Positions 1 to 8,323 are shown, numbered from the stretch's first letter. The stretch: 64,000 nt of DNA from Myxococcales bacterium (GCA_002716585.1 PBBL01000010.1:62001-126000), one strand, 5' to 3'. Notes: generated by a model from the sequence alone, not told the origin. Translations and numbers: made by a program.

Positions 1-153
1 ACGTCCTCCTTGGGCCAGGTGGCTGCGACCACTTCTGCGCCGTCGGGCTCAGGACGCTGAACTCCGATGAGGGCGTCTTCACCGCCCTGGCCCGCTCCGG
101 CTGGGTTCGCGCCCCTCGCCGCGCCTGACGCCCCCCTCTATTCAGGAAAGAGC

Positions 154-1602
154 ATGAACACGCCGGTCCCGGTCAGCCTCGTCCTCGTTGCCCATCACCC
201 GCCGCTGCGCCCCGACGACGAGCGCGACGGCGGCGCCCTCCTCCAGCGGCTCTGCGAGCACGTCATCGAGGGCGTGCTCCCGATGCTGCGCCTCATTCAG
301 GGCGCGCCCGCGCCCGTGACGGTCGCCCTCTCCCAACCCTGGATGGAGGCGATGGGGCGAGAGCGGGTCCGCGAGGCGGTCGAGGAGCGCCTCCGTGAGC
401 TGATTCAGCGCTGCGCCAACCTCGCGGAGGAGCACGGCGAGACATCGGTGGGAGCGCTCGCCGAGCACGACGCGGCGCGTTACCGGGAGGCGTTGGCCTT
501 CTACCAAGGTGAGATCGGGTGTGACCCGGTCGGCGCGCTCGCCGGGTGGTTCTCCGAGGGGCGCGTCGAACTGATCCCCGTCGCCGGGAGCCACGCGCTG
601 CTGCCGCTGCTGGAGCGCCGGGAGATGCGCGCGCTGCACCTGCGCGCCGCCGCCGAGGCGTTTGAGCGGCGCTTCGGCGTCGCCCCGGCGGGGATCTGGC
701 TCCCGGAGTGCGCCGTGGGTCCGAACGTGTTGGACGCGCTGGTGGACACCCGGGCGGGCTTCACCGTCGTGGAGCGGCGGCTGCTCGACGATCGCAGGGG
801 CGTGCGCCTCAGCGATCGGGTGACGCTCCTCGGCCGTGACGCGGTGAGCGCGACCTGGCCCGCTCAAGGGGCCGACTCCCGCGCGTCGGGCACATCGACC
901 TCCGGCTCCATCTGGGGGTGGTACGCGCGAGGTGACCAGGAGGCGCCCCATCGTCGTGTCTACGACCCGGAGCTTGGGCGCGCGCATGCCGCTGAGGTGG
1001 GTCGAGCGACCTTCGAGGCGTTGGAGCGGGCGACGACGCTCGCCTGGAGCGTGGACGCGCTCGCCCGGGCGTGGTTTGAGTGGCCTGCGGCCTGGACGGC
1101 GCTGGTTGGCGCCGGTGCCGAGTCGGGGCGCGTGTCCTGGGTCGCGCTGAGCGAGCAGGCGACAACGGACCTCGACGAGGCCCCGACGATCGCGCTGGAG
1201 AACACGTCGTGGCACCCGGATGGCCTCGGCCCCTGGCTCTCTCCCTCCAACGGGTGGCTCATCCGTCACCTCCATCACCTTGAGCGGCGCGTGCTGAGCG
1301 CCGCCGCGGGGCGGCACCTCGGCGAGCGCCCCCGTGCGCTGCCGCCGTGGCAGCGGCGCGCGGTCCAGGTCGCCCTGCGTGAGCTGATGATGGCGCAGAG
1401 CTCCGATCTCGCCGCGGCGATGGACGCCTCGTCGGGCGTCGCGCATGCGCTTGGTCGGGTGCGCGCTCATGTGGATCGGGCGAAGGCCCTGCTGGACATG
1501 GTGGAGCGGGACGCGGTGGACGGTCGCGTCGTGGAGGGGCTGGAGGAGGACGAGACGCTGGCCGCGCTCGTCAACCTGGAGTGGCTCAGGCCGTCATCCT
1601 GA
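154..1602 (+). CDS. GH57 / DUF1957-type protein, probably a degenerate glucan branching enzyme
   Basis: The 482-residue protein resembles glycoside hydrolase family 57 of the DUF1957 (1,4-alpha-glucan branching enzyme) type. The nucleophile motif GIWLPEC is at about residues 180-186 with Glu185. A YDPELG segment lies near 270, and the C-terminal helical part carries SPSNGWLIRHLHHLERR near 363-379, typical of this branch. At the second catalytic site, where the family has a DTELFGHWWFEG-like segment, the protein reads SVDALARAWFEW (299-310), so by eye the acid/base Asp is Ser299, with Asp301 two residues later. The N-terminal HxHxP motif is also altered (AHHPPL). The family role is glycogen branching in the cytoplasm; this copy may be inactive or changed. 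The ATG at 154 was chosen because AGGAAAG lies just upstream. The 3' end overlaps a convergent gene by 17 bases. Confidence 0.75.
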   Translation: MNTPVPVSLVLVAHHPPLRPDDERDGGALLQRLCEHVIEGVLPMLRLIQGAPAPVTVALSQPWMEAMGRERVREAVEERLRELIQRCANLAEEHGETSVGALAEHDAARYREALAFYQGEIGCDPVGALAGWFSEGRVELIPVAGSHALLPLLERREMRALHLRAAAEAFERRFGVAPAGIWLPECAVGPNVLDALVDTRAGFTVVERRLLDDRRGVRLSDRVTLLGRDAVSATWPAQGADSRASGTSTSGSIWGWYARGDQEAPHRRVYDPELGRAHAAEVGRATFEALERATTLAWSVDALARAWFEWPAAWTALVGAGAESGRVSWVALSEQATTDLDEAPTIALENTSWHPDGLGPWLSPSNGWLIRHLHHLERRVLSAAAGRHLGERPRALPPWQRRAVQVALRELMMAQSSDLAAAMDASSGVAHALGRVRAHVDRAKALLDMVERDAVDGRVVEGLEEDETLAALVNLEWLRPSS

Positions 1603-1972
1603 TGAGGACCGCCGGCGTCGCCTCCAACGTGGCGAGCACGGCGGATTGCAGGTAGCGCTCCGAGAGCGCGTAGCGGTTCAACGTGCGGATCGGGCTGCGC
1701 GCGTCCTGCCCAGGGTGGGCCGTGGTGCAGGCGACGCGATCGAGCGCCGTCAGCGTCCTGTCCGCGGCGCTGGACAGCTCCTTGAACACCCCGGACAGCG
1801 TCGCCTCGGCGCCCAGGGGAGCCTCCGTCGCCCCCTGCGGCTCATCCGTCGGCTCGGGCGACGGGCAGCTGACCGCGAAGCGGCCCAGCCGCCCCCGCGT
1901 GAACTCGCCCGCGACGGTGATGGTTCGCCGAGCCCCAAGCCGGGGACGCTCCATATCGTAGACCTTGCACAT
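1586..1972 (-). CDS. Hypothetical protein, 128 aa
   Basis: A small protein of unknown function. It has no signal peptide or membrane segment. The start ATG at 1972 has a good GATGAGGA ribosome site about 8 bases upstream. The N-terminus is basic, the middle is Pro/Glu/Ala-rich (about 38-60), and the C-terminal half looks helical. It follows the 149-residue gene on the same strand by 87 bases, so the two may form an operon. Its 3' end overlaps the end of the GH57-like gene by 17 bases. I recognise no family. Coding status rests on the ribosome site and the position. Confidence 0.5.
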   Translation of the reverse strand: MCKVYDMERPRLGARRTITVAGEFTRGRLGRFAVSCPSPEPTDEPQGATEAPLGAEATLSGVFKELSSAADRTLTALDRVACTTAHPGQDARSPIRTLNRYALSERYLQSAVLATLEATPAVLIRMTA

Positions 1973-2059
1973 GATCCGTTCCTCATCCCAACCTGCGCAT
2001 GCCAGGTCTGGCCGCGCGCGCCTCTTCGGCGAGTCGTGTGTGTCGTGACGTCGGGCGGC

Positions 2060-2509
2060 TCAAGCCGCGCCGCTCCAGATTCGGCGGACGCCGAAGATGA
2101 CGCGGTAGATCCCGATCTCGCGCATCTCCGCCACGTGGTGCCCCACCGCGGTGAGGAACATGCGCCTCCCGCCGACGTGGAACTCGTTGCAGCTGATCGC
2201 CTCGGCGTCCCAGGCCATCCCCAACAAGCGCAGCTCCTGCACGAGGCGCTCGTTGGCGCGACGACCGCCCGCGCTGCTCAGCCGCTCCTCGGTGATGATC
2301 GGGCTGAACGCCGCCGTCACCTCGCTCACCAGCTTCCCCATCGGCGACTCGGTCGAGGTGGCGACCAGGTGGCCGTCCTCGTCGGCGATGGTCAGCAGCT
2401 CCAACCCGAAGATCTCCGTCGTGTGGAGCAGCTGGTAATGCAGCGCGGTCTCCAGCGAGCCGCTACGACGAACGCGTCGATCGGTGGTGTGTGACGTCTG
2501 GAGTGACAT
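2060..2509 (-). CDS. Hypothetical protein, possibly roadblock/LC7-like
   Basis: A 149-residue soluble protein. Its N-terminal half (about 19-50) has a helix followed by a hydrophobic strand and a DEDGHLVATS turn, a pattern seen in roadblock/LC7 and related profilin-like folds that partner small GTPases in predatory and gliding bacteria. This is only a pattern match, and no diagnostic residues are known. The C-terminal part (110-149) is strand-rich. No GTPase gene of the MglA type lies next to it. The gene reads away from the spermidine-synthase-like gene across a 308-base region carrying a promoter-like TTGAC and the motif CTACATGTAA. It probably leads a two-gene operon with the 128-residue protein downstream. 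Confidence 0.6.
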   Translation of the reverse strand: MSLQTSHTTDRRVRRSGSLETALHYQLLHTTEIFGLELLTIADEDGHLVATSTESPMGKLVSEVTAAFSPIITEERLSSAGGRRANERLVQELRLLGMAWDAEAISCNEFHVGGRRMFLTAVGHHVAEMREIGIYRVIFGVRRIWSGAA

Positions 2510-2817
2510 GGGCGCTCTCCTGCTTCAACCCGTTTGGACGAGTTCGTGTTGACCGAGCGGTGGTTGCGTCGGTCTTCAGCGAGACCATGCGACGCAAGGG
2601 TTACATGTAGGATACTGTGCTACCTCCTCGCACCGGTCAAGTAAATCGGTCCGAATGCGTGTCTGGAGCGTCAGGGGGGTTGTGGGCGCAGGCCGGGATT
2701 GTATCATGGGTCCCGAGAAGTTGGATGAATTGGGCGAGGGCGGCGGTTGCCCACCGTAACCGTCCGTCGTCACAGCGGTTCGCAGCGGCGACGCGCACCC
2801 CCCAGCGACGAGGTTCC
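2510..2817. other. Divergent intergenic region, 308 bases
   Basis: No credible gene is present. The region separates the minus-strand 149-residue gene from the plus-strand spermidine-synthase-like gene. It contains an AT-rich patch at 2601-2648 in otherwise GC-rich DNA: on the minus strand TTGAC (2636-2640), 25 bases, then CTACATGTAA (2601-2610). The same arrangement recurs upstream of the ribbon-helix-helix gene near 44.7 kb. The remainder toward 2817 shows nothing I can name except the GAGG ribosome site before 2818. Confidence 0.6.
2601..2640 (-). promoter_or_regulatory. Promoter/operator-like element, TTGAC-N25-CTACATGTAA
   Basis: Read on the minus strand, TTGAC could be a -35 core, and CTACATGTAA (contains the palindrome TACATGTA) sits where a -10 to +1 operator would be, about 92 bases before the ATG at 2509. 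The matching copy is at 44719-44759 with a 26-base interval. Function is inferred from the repetition and position. Confidence 0.4.
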
Positions 2818-4344
2818 ATGGTCGACTCCCAACAACAGCAGCCTACGCCGCCCGGGTGGGTGCTCTACCTGACGAGCGCGGTGACCGGCTTTGGGGTGAT
2901 GGGCGCCGAGATGAGCGCGGGGCGCCTGATGGCGCCCTACTACGGGACCAGCACCATGATCTGGTCGCTGCTCATCGGGGCGGTGATGATCAGCCTGGCG
3001 CTCGGTCACGTGCTGGGCGGGTGGCTCTCGCGCCGCGCGGACGCGCTGAAGCTCTTCTTCGGCTCGCTCATCGTCGCTGCGATCATCCTGGCCGCGTTAC
3101 CCTGGATCAGCCGCCCGCTCATGCAGGAGAGCTTGACCTGGTTTCGGCAGGGCGCGCTGGGGATCCTGGCGGCGAGCGCGGTGGGCGTGCTCGGTCTGCT
3201 CACGGTGCCGCTGGTGGCGCTGGGGACGAGCGGCCCGGTGCTCATCCACCACGCCGTGCACGATCGGGAGCAGACCGGGGTGGTCGCCGGGCGCCTCTAC
3301 GCCGCGGGCACCCTCGGCAGCCTCGCCGGGACCTACCTCGCCGGGGTGATCCTCGTCCCGCTGTGGGGCACCACCCACACCTTCTGGTTGTGCGCCGCTC
3401 TCATACTCGCCAACGGCGTGCTGGGCCTCGTCCGGGGCCGGATGGCCCCGGTCGCCGCGGTCGGGGCGCTGATCCTCGCGGCGGCGCTCGCCGCCGTCAC
3501 CCCGGCTCGGCCAGTCAAGCCCGGGGAGGGGGTGATCTACGAGGCGGAGTCGGTCCACAACTACATCCAGGTGCGCGAGCGCAACGGGGTGCGCGGCCTC
3601 TACCTGAACGACGGCTACGCCGTCCAGACGCTCTACTCGACCCAGGGGCGGCTCTCGCTCCAGGGGACGTGGCGCTATTACGCCCGGGCTCCGGCCTGGA
3701 CCGCGACCGGGAGCCCTTCGCGGGTCCTCCTGCTTGGCCTCGGCGGCGGAGGGGCGGCCGTCAGCTACGCGACCCTCTTCCCTGAGGCCGAGGTGACCGG
3801 CGTGGAGCTGGACGCCGAGGTGGTTGAGGTGGGTCGCCGCTTCATGGGGCTCCCGGAGTCCACTCGGGTTGTGGTTCAGGACGCGCGCGCGTTCCTCGCT
3901 CGGGACGAGTCGCGCTACGACGTGATCATCGTGGACGCCTTTGACTTCCCCTACGTGCCGTTCCAGCTGGCGACGCGTGAGTTCTTTGAGGCCGTCGAGG
4001 CCCACCTCGCCGACGGCGGTGTGGTGGTCATCAACGTCGGTCGCTACCAGGACGACTACCGGGTGGTGGACGCCATCGCGAAGACGCTGAAGACGTTGTT
4101 CGCGCGCGTCGAGGGGGTGGACGTGCGTCAATCCAACACCGTGCTCATGGCGGCGCGTCACCCCCGGGCGCAGGACGTGGGCCTCGACGGCCTCGGGCTC
4201 GAACAGGGCGACGCGCGTCGCCTCCGGGCTCGCCCGCTCAAGCCCTGGGAGCCAGCGGAGGACGCGCTGGTGCTGACCGACGACCGCGCCCCTGTGGAGT
4301 GGATGACCGATGGGATCATCCTCAGCGCGATCCTGGGCCAGTGA
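2818..4344 (+). CDS. Membrane-fused spermidine synthase-like protein
   Basis: A 508-residue protein with about seven hydrophobic segments in the first 230 residues, followed by a Rossmann methyltransferase-like domain of the spermine/spermidine synthase family. The nucleotide-loop motif is VLLLGLGGGGAAV (about 300-312), the acidic residue after strand 2 is in VTGVELDAEVV, and the catalytic-region acid lies in YDVIIVDAFD (about 366). This is the fused-MFS/spermidine synthase layout found in many bacteria. The true substrate of such fusions is mostly unknown, and polyamine synthesis should not be assumed. The ATG at 2818 has CGACGAGG upstream; an open extension to 2617 lacks a good start signal. 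The stop overlaps the GTG start of the next gene (GTGA), which suggests coupled translation. Confidence 0.8.
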   Translation: MVDSQQQQPTPPGWVLYLTSAVTGFGVMGAEMSAGRLMAPYYGTSTMIWSLLIGAVMISLALGHVLGGWLSRRADALKLFFGSLIVAAIILAALPWISRPLMQESLTWFRQGALGILAASAVGVLGLLTVPLVALGTSGPVLIHHAVHDREQTGVVAGRLYAAGTLGSLAGTYLAGVILVPLWGTTHTFWLCAALILANGVLGLVRGRMAPVAAVGALILAAALAAVTPARPVKPGEGVIYEAESVHNYIQVRERNGVRGLYLNDGYAVQTLYSTQGRLSLQGTWRYYARAPAWTATGSPSRVLLLGLGGGGAAVSYATLFPEAEVTGVELDAEVVEVGRRFMGLPESTRVVVQDARAFLARDESRYDVIIVDAFDFPYVPFQLATREFFEAVEAHLADGGVVVINVGRYQDDYRVVDAIAKTLKTLFARVEGVDVRQSNTVLMAARHPRAQDVGLDGLGLEQGDARRLRARPLKPWEPAEDALVLTDDRAPVEWMTDGIILSAILGQ

Positions 4345-4841
4345 GGGTTCGCCCCACCGAGACGGATGAGGCCAGGGGCGCGCCCGATGCTTCGGCCCGA
4401 GGCGCGGTCCCGGGCGACGTGCTCCTCCACCCAGCGGCCGCCGCCAGCGTCGCGCTGATCGTGTTCACCGACGTCGTGCTCAAGCCGAGCTGGCCCGGGG
4501 TGCTCAGCGGGAAGCTCGCCGACGTCGGGATCTGCTTCCTCCTGCCGCTCGCCCTCGTCGCGCTGTTTGAGTGGCTCGCCTTCGGGTTGAGCTGGCTTGG
4601 GGGTCGCCCCTGGCGACCGGCTGGCCGCCCTGTTCACACGCTCGCGTGTGTGATCGCGGCCCTCTACTTCGCCGCCCTCCAACTCTCCCCCTCCTTCGTT
4701 GAGCTTCACCTGGCGACCCTGCATGCCGCCTTCCCCGGACACCGCTTCGTGGTCACTCCGGACCCCTGGGATCTGTTGACCTCGCCCATGACCCTCCTGG
4801 CCTGGCTGCACCTCGGTCGCCTGGAGCGGAGCGCGGTGTAA
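4341..4841 (+). CDS. Small multi-pass membrane protein, unknown function
   Basis: A 166-residue protein. The GTG start at 4341 overlaps the upstream TGA (GTGA), so it is probably translationally coupled to the spermidine-synthase-like gene. An HPAAAASVALIVFTDVVLKP segment (about 30-49) is followed by GVLSGKLADVGICFLLPLAL (about 52-71), a helix around 95-112, and a C-terminal hydrophobic stretch. The pattern LLHP...LK..WPG.L.GKLADV resembles a group of uncharacterised membrane proteins that I recall from myxobacteria and actinobacteria, without a known role. It probably acts in the inner membrane with its coupled partner. Confidence 0.7.
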   Translation: MRVRPTETDEARGAPDASARGAVPGDVLLHPAAAASVALIVFTDVVLKPSWPGVLSGKLADVGICFLLPLALVALFEWLAFGLSWLGGRPWRPAGRPVHTLACVIAALYFAALQLSPSFVELHLATLHAAFPGHRFVVTPDPWDLLTSPMTLLAWLHLGRLERSAV

Positions 4842-4873
4842 GCCGCGCCCGCCGCTGGCGTTGCAGAGATCGG

Positions 4874-4918
4874 GCGCCGCGTTGGATCCAATCGCGGCGC
4901 GCTGCGTTCAACAGCGCG
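4874..4918 (+). terminator. Two overlapping hairpins, terminator or attenuator-like
   Basis: The first hairpin has perfect arms GCGCCGCG (4874-4881) and CGCGGCGC (4893-4900) around a loop that itself holds the palindrome TTGGATCCAA. The second has perfect arms CGCGCTG (4898-4904) and CAGCGCG (4912-4918). They share bases 4898-4900. No U-tract follows. The pair lies between the membrane gene stop (4841) and the VWA lipoprotein start (4956). Confidence 0.5.
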
Positions 4919-4955
4919 TGGTGTCTGTTCAACCCCTGAATTCGAGGAGGCTGCG

Positions 4956-6347
4956 ATGTGTGAAGGTGCGATGACGTGGAGATGGGCCGGGCTGGCCTGG
5001 GTGGCGCTGGCGTGGGGCGCCGTGACGGGCTGCGCTGGGGCGCAGCAGGCCCCGCTGTTGGTGGACTGGTCGGTTGAGGGGAGTCACCCCTACGTGCTCG
5101 CCAGCGGCGAGACCGAGCCGGTCATTCATGTGGACGTGAAGACGGCGCTTCCCGAGGATGAGCTGCGACGGATCCCCTTGAACGTGAGCCTGGTGCTGGA
5201 CCACTCGGGTTCGATGAGCGGCGAGCAGATGGACGACGCGCGCGACGCCGCGCTGTACATGCTCAGCCAGCTCAAGAACGAAGACCGGGTGAGCGTGATC
5301 GCCTTCAGCACCCGCTCCGAGGTGCTCCAGGCGCAGGATGAGTGGGACGACGTCGAGCGCGCCGAGCTGCGCGCGAAGCTGATGGCGCTGGAGCCCCGAG
5401 GGACGACCGCGATGCAGCAGGCGCTCCATCAGGCGCTCCAGCAGGTCAGGAGCCGCTATGAGGAGGGCTCCATCAACCGGATCATCCTGCTGTCGGACGG
5501 GATCCCGAACGACGCGTCGCAGATCATGAGTCTGGCGAACAACGCCCGCTCCAGCGGGATCTCCATCACCACCATGGGCCTGGGGCCCTACTACAACGAA
5601 GATCTGATGGCCCAGATCGCCGACACCTCCGGGGGGAATTACCGGTTCATCCAGACGAGCGACGCGATCGAGGACTTCTTCCGTGAGGAGAAGGCGTCGA
5701 TGGAGCAGGTCGTGGCCCGCAACGTTCAGGTGGAGTTCAACCTGGGGCCTGGGGTCGAGGTCGTTCAGACGCTGGGCGGGCAGGCCCAGGTGTCGGGCCG
5801 TCAGGTGCGCTTCTTCCTCGGCGAAGTGGGGCCGTCGGATGAGCGCCAGCTTGGGCTGCGGCTGCGGGTCAAGGCGTCGGCGAGCGGGTCCCGGGTGGAG
5901 CTGCTGGACGCGCGCCTCTCCTGGGAGGACGTCATCTATTGGAGCGGGCCCCAGGAGCGGTGGTCCTACCTGGAGGCCAACGCCACCCTGGATGAGGCGC
6001 TGATCCAGGGCAGCCGGAACGTGGAGCTGGCGGAGCGGGTCGGGCGCCTTCAAGCCGCGCTGGAGATGGAGCGCGCCGTCAAGGACTTCGAGGAGGGCAA
6101 GCCCGCGGAGGCCCAGGAGCGGCTCAAGAAGGCGGCCGAGCACTACACGCAGCAGCGGATGGAGGTGCAGCCCTACGCGGCGCCCGCGTCGGTGGGCTCC
6201 GTGGCGATCAGCGCGGACGAGGAGGGGTTGGACGGTTACATTCAGGGGGTGGCGGAGGAGCTGTTCGACGCGGATCCGGAGAGCGACAAGACCAAGGTGC
6301 TGCTCAAGTCGGTCAAGCAGCGCTCTCGCCAGGAGGCGGGGATGTAG
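4956..6347 (+). CDS. VWA-domain lipoprotein
   Basis: A 463-residue protein with a lipoprotein signal peptide (hydrophobic residues 9-23, lipobox VTGC). A von Willebrand factor A domain spans about 72-250. Its metal site is VLDHSGSMSG (DxSxS), with the conserved Thr in EPRGTTAM and Asp in LLSDGIPND. The C-terminal part (about 350-463) is helical and charged, with EGKPAEAQERLKKAAEHY resembling a short TPR-like or coiled segment. VWA domains of this sort bind ligands through a divalent cation. The protein is probably anchored in the envelope. The ribosome site GAGGAGG precedes the ATG well. The ligand is unknown. No AAA partner lies next to it. Confidence 0.85.
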   Translation: MCEGAMTWRWAGLAWVALAWGAVTGCAGAQQAPLLVDWSVEGSHPYVLASGETEPVIHVDVKTALPEDELRRIPLNVSLVLDHSGSMSGEQMDDARDAALYMLSQLKNEDRVSVIAFSTRSEVLQAQDEWDDVERAELRAKLMALEPRGTTAMQQALHQALQQVRSRYEEGSINRIILLSDGIPNDASQIMSLANNARSSGISITTMGLGPYYNEDLMAQIADTSGGNYRFIQTSDAIEDFFREEKASMEQVVARNVQVEFNLGPGVEVVQTLGGQAQVSGRQVRFFLGEVGPSDERQLGLRLRVKASASGSRVELLDARLSWEDVIYWSGPQERWSYLEANATLDEALIQGSRNVELAERVGRLQAALEMERAVKDFEEGKPAEAQERLKKAAEHYTQQRMEVQPYAAPASVGSVAISADEEGLDGYIQGVAEELFDADPESDKTKVLLKSVKQRSRQEAGM

Positions 6348-6368
6348 CCCGCCTCCCGAGGGTGGGGT

Positions 6369-8273
6369 CTACTCGCCCTCGGCCTTGTCCTCGGCGTCCG
6401 CCGGGGTCTCGTCGCTCGCGGTCTCCTCGGCTGCTGGAGCGGCGTCATCCGTCGCAGCCTCGGCCGCCGCAGCGTCCTCGGCGGCTTCAGCGACAGCCTC
6501 GTCATTCGCCGCGGCGTCCTCCGCAGGCGCAGCCTCGGTCGCCGCGGCGTCTTCGGCGGGCGCGGCGCTGGCCTCGGCCTCCTCGGTGGCCTCCGGGGCG
6601 TCGTCGCCGCCGTCCTCGTCGGCCGGGACGATGCCCTTGGCCTTGAGCAGCGCGCCGAGGGAGGTGCCCGCGGAGACGTCCTCGGAGTACTCGTACATCA
6701 TGTCCTGTTCGAGGTAGGCCTTGATGGAGAGGCCGATCTTGCGGCTGCGTCGGTCCAGGTTGATGACCTTGACCTTGACCTCCTGGCCGTGCCTGAGGTG
6801 GTGCTCCAGCTCGTCCACGCGCTCGGTGGAGACCTCCGAGATGTGGATCAGCCCCTCGACGTTCTCGGCGATCGTGGCGAAGGCGCCGAAGCTCTCAAGG
6901 CGGCTGATGGTGACGTCGATGACGTCGCCCTGCTTGAGGTTGGCGGTGGCGTCGGCCCAGGGGTCGCCCTCAAGCTGCTTGATGCCGAGGCTGATCCGCT
7001 CGCGATCGGGGTCGATGTTGAGGATGATCACCTCGCAGGTGTCGCCCGGTTGGAAGTCGCGCAGGTCGGAGGGGCGCTCGATGCGCTTGTCCCAGGCCAT
7101 GTCGGAGACGTGCACGAGGCCCTCGACGCCAGGCCGCAGCTCCACGAAGACGCCGAAGTCCACCACGCTGGTGACGGTGCCCTCGATCTTGACGCCGGTG
7201 TCGAGGTCCGAGAGGGCCTCCTGCCACGGGCTCGGGGTGAGGCGCTTGTGGCTCAGGCTCAGGCGCTGCTCCGCGATGTCGACGTTGAGGACGACGACGT
7301 CCAGCTCCTCGCCGACCGCGGTGACCGCGCTCGGGTGCTTGATGTTGCGGTCCCAGGTCAGCTCGGAGATGTGCACCAGCCCCTCCACGCCGTCGGCGAC
7401 CCGAACGAAGGCGCCGAAGTCGGTGACGCTCGTCACCGGGCCGCGGGCGCGCGAGCCCGCCGGGAAGCTCTCCGCGACCGAGATCCAGGGGTTGGGGGTC
7501 ATGTCCTTGAGCGACAGCCCGATGCGGTCGCGCTCCCGGTCGATCTCAACGATCTTGACCTCCAGCGTGTTGCCGAGCGCGACGATCGCCTCGGGGCGGC
7601 TGACCCGCTTCCAGGCCATCTCCGAGACGTGCAGCAGCCCGTCCATCCCGCCGATGTCGAGGAAGGCGCCGAAGCGCGTGATGCTCGTCACCGTGCCCTT
7701 GACCACCGCGCCGACCTCCAGCTTGGAGTAGACCTCCTCGCGCAGCTTCTCGTGTTGACGCTCGGCGATCTTCTTGCGGGTGAGCACGACCTCGTTCTTG
7801 TCCAGATCGTAGCGCTTGATCACGCAGGTGAGCGTGCGCCCGACGGCGCTGTCCAGCTCGCTGTTGCGCAGCCCCGACTCACGCGCGGGCAGGAAGGCGC
7901 GGACCCCGATGTCCATCGAGACGCCGCCGCGGATCCGGCGCGTGACGGTGCCGGTGATCTCCTCCCGGGCCTTGGCCAGCTCCATGAGGCGGTCGAAGAT
8001 CTGGATCTTGTTGGCCTTGTCCATCGACACCGCCCAGACGTCGTCCTGAAGCTCATCCACGAGGACGTTGACCGTGTCTCCGGTCTTGGCCTGGATCCCC
8101 TCGGTGTTCTCGGGGAAGCGCGCCTCGATCGCCTCCATGCGGCCTTTTTGACCGTCGCCGAGATCGACGTCGATGAACTCGTCGCCCATCTCGGTGATCG
8201 TCGCGCTCCAGATGACGCCAGGGGCCAGCTCGGCCGCTTCAGGGGTCGGATCGGTGGTCGGGTCGGTGGTCAT
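6369..8273 (-). CDS. rpsA: 30S ribosomal protein S1
   Basis: The 634-residue protein contains six S1/OB-fold repeats from about residue 20 to 520, each with the typical GTVTSITRFGAFLDIG and DGLLHVSEM type motifs. Repeats 3-6 are most canonical and repeats 1-2 most divergent, as usual for S1. Ribosomal protein S1 helps bind mRNA to the 30S subunit. The tail from about 530 to 634 is a low-complexity Ala/Glu/Asp-rich extension, longer than in model bacteria. The ATG at 8273 was chosen because GAGGAG lies 9 bases upstream and the product then begins MTTDPTTD; an open extension to 8459 has no good start signal. Confidence 0.95.
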   Translation of the reverse strand: MTTDPTTDPTPEAAELAPGVIWSATITEMGDEFIDVDLGDGQKGRMEAIEARFPENTEGIQAKTGDTVNVLVDELQDDVWAVSMDKANKIQIFDRLMELAKAREEITGTVTRRIRGGVSMDIGVRAFLPARESGLRNSELDSAVGRTLTCVIKRYDLDKNEVVLTRKKIAERQHEKLREEVYSKLEVGAVVKGTVTSITRFGAFLDIGGMDGLLHVSEMAWKRVSRPEAIVALGNTLEVKIVEIDRERDRIGLSLKDMTPNPWISVAESFPAGSRARGPVTSVTDFGAFVRVADGVEGLVHISELTWDRNIKHPSAVTAVGEELDVVVLNVDIAEQRLSLSHKRLTPSPWQEALSDLDTGVKIEGTVTSVVDFGVFVELRPGVEGLVHVSDMAWDKRIERPSDLRDFQPGDTCEVIILNIDPDRERISLGIKQLEGDPWADATANLKQGDVIDVTISRLESFGAFATIAENVEGLIHISEVSTERVDELEHHLRHGQEVKVKVINLDRRSRKIGLSIKAYLEQDMMYEYSEDVSAGTSLGALLKAKGIVPADEDGGDDAPEATEEAEASAAPAEDAAATEAAPAEDAAANDEAVAEAAEDAAAAEAATDDAAPAAEETASDETPADAEDKAEGE

Positions 8274-8323
8274 GGCGTTCAGCTCCTCATTCGTGATCAA
8301 CGCTCCCGGGTCGGGGAGCCCCG

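Noticed and set aside
1..60. Short plus-strand frame that ends in TGA at base 60
   Set aside because: It might be the tail of an upstream gene, but about 19 residues cut by the window edge are not enough to support a call.
142..1470. Long minus-strand open frame opposite the GH57-like gene
   Set aside because: It is Arg/Pro/His-rich with no family features. High third-position GC opens antisense frames throughout this window.
1445..2494. Plus-strand open frame of 349 codons
   Set aside because: It crosses two minus-strand genes with better start signals and has shadow-type composition.
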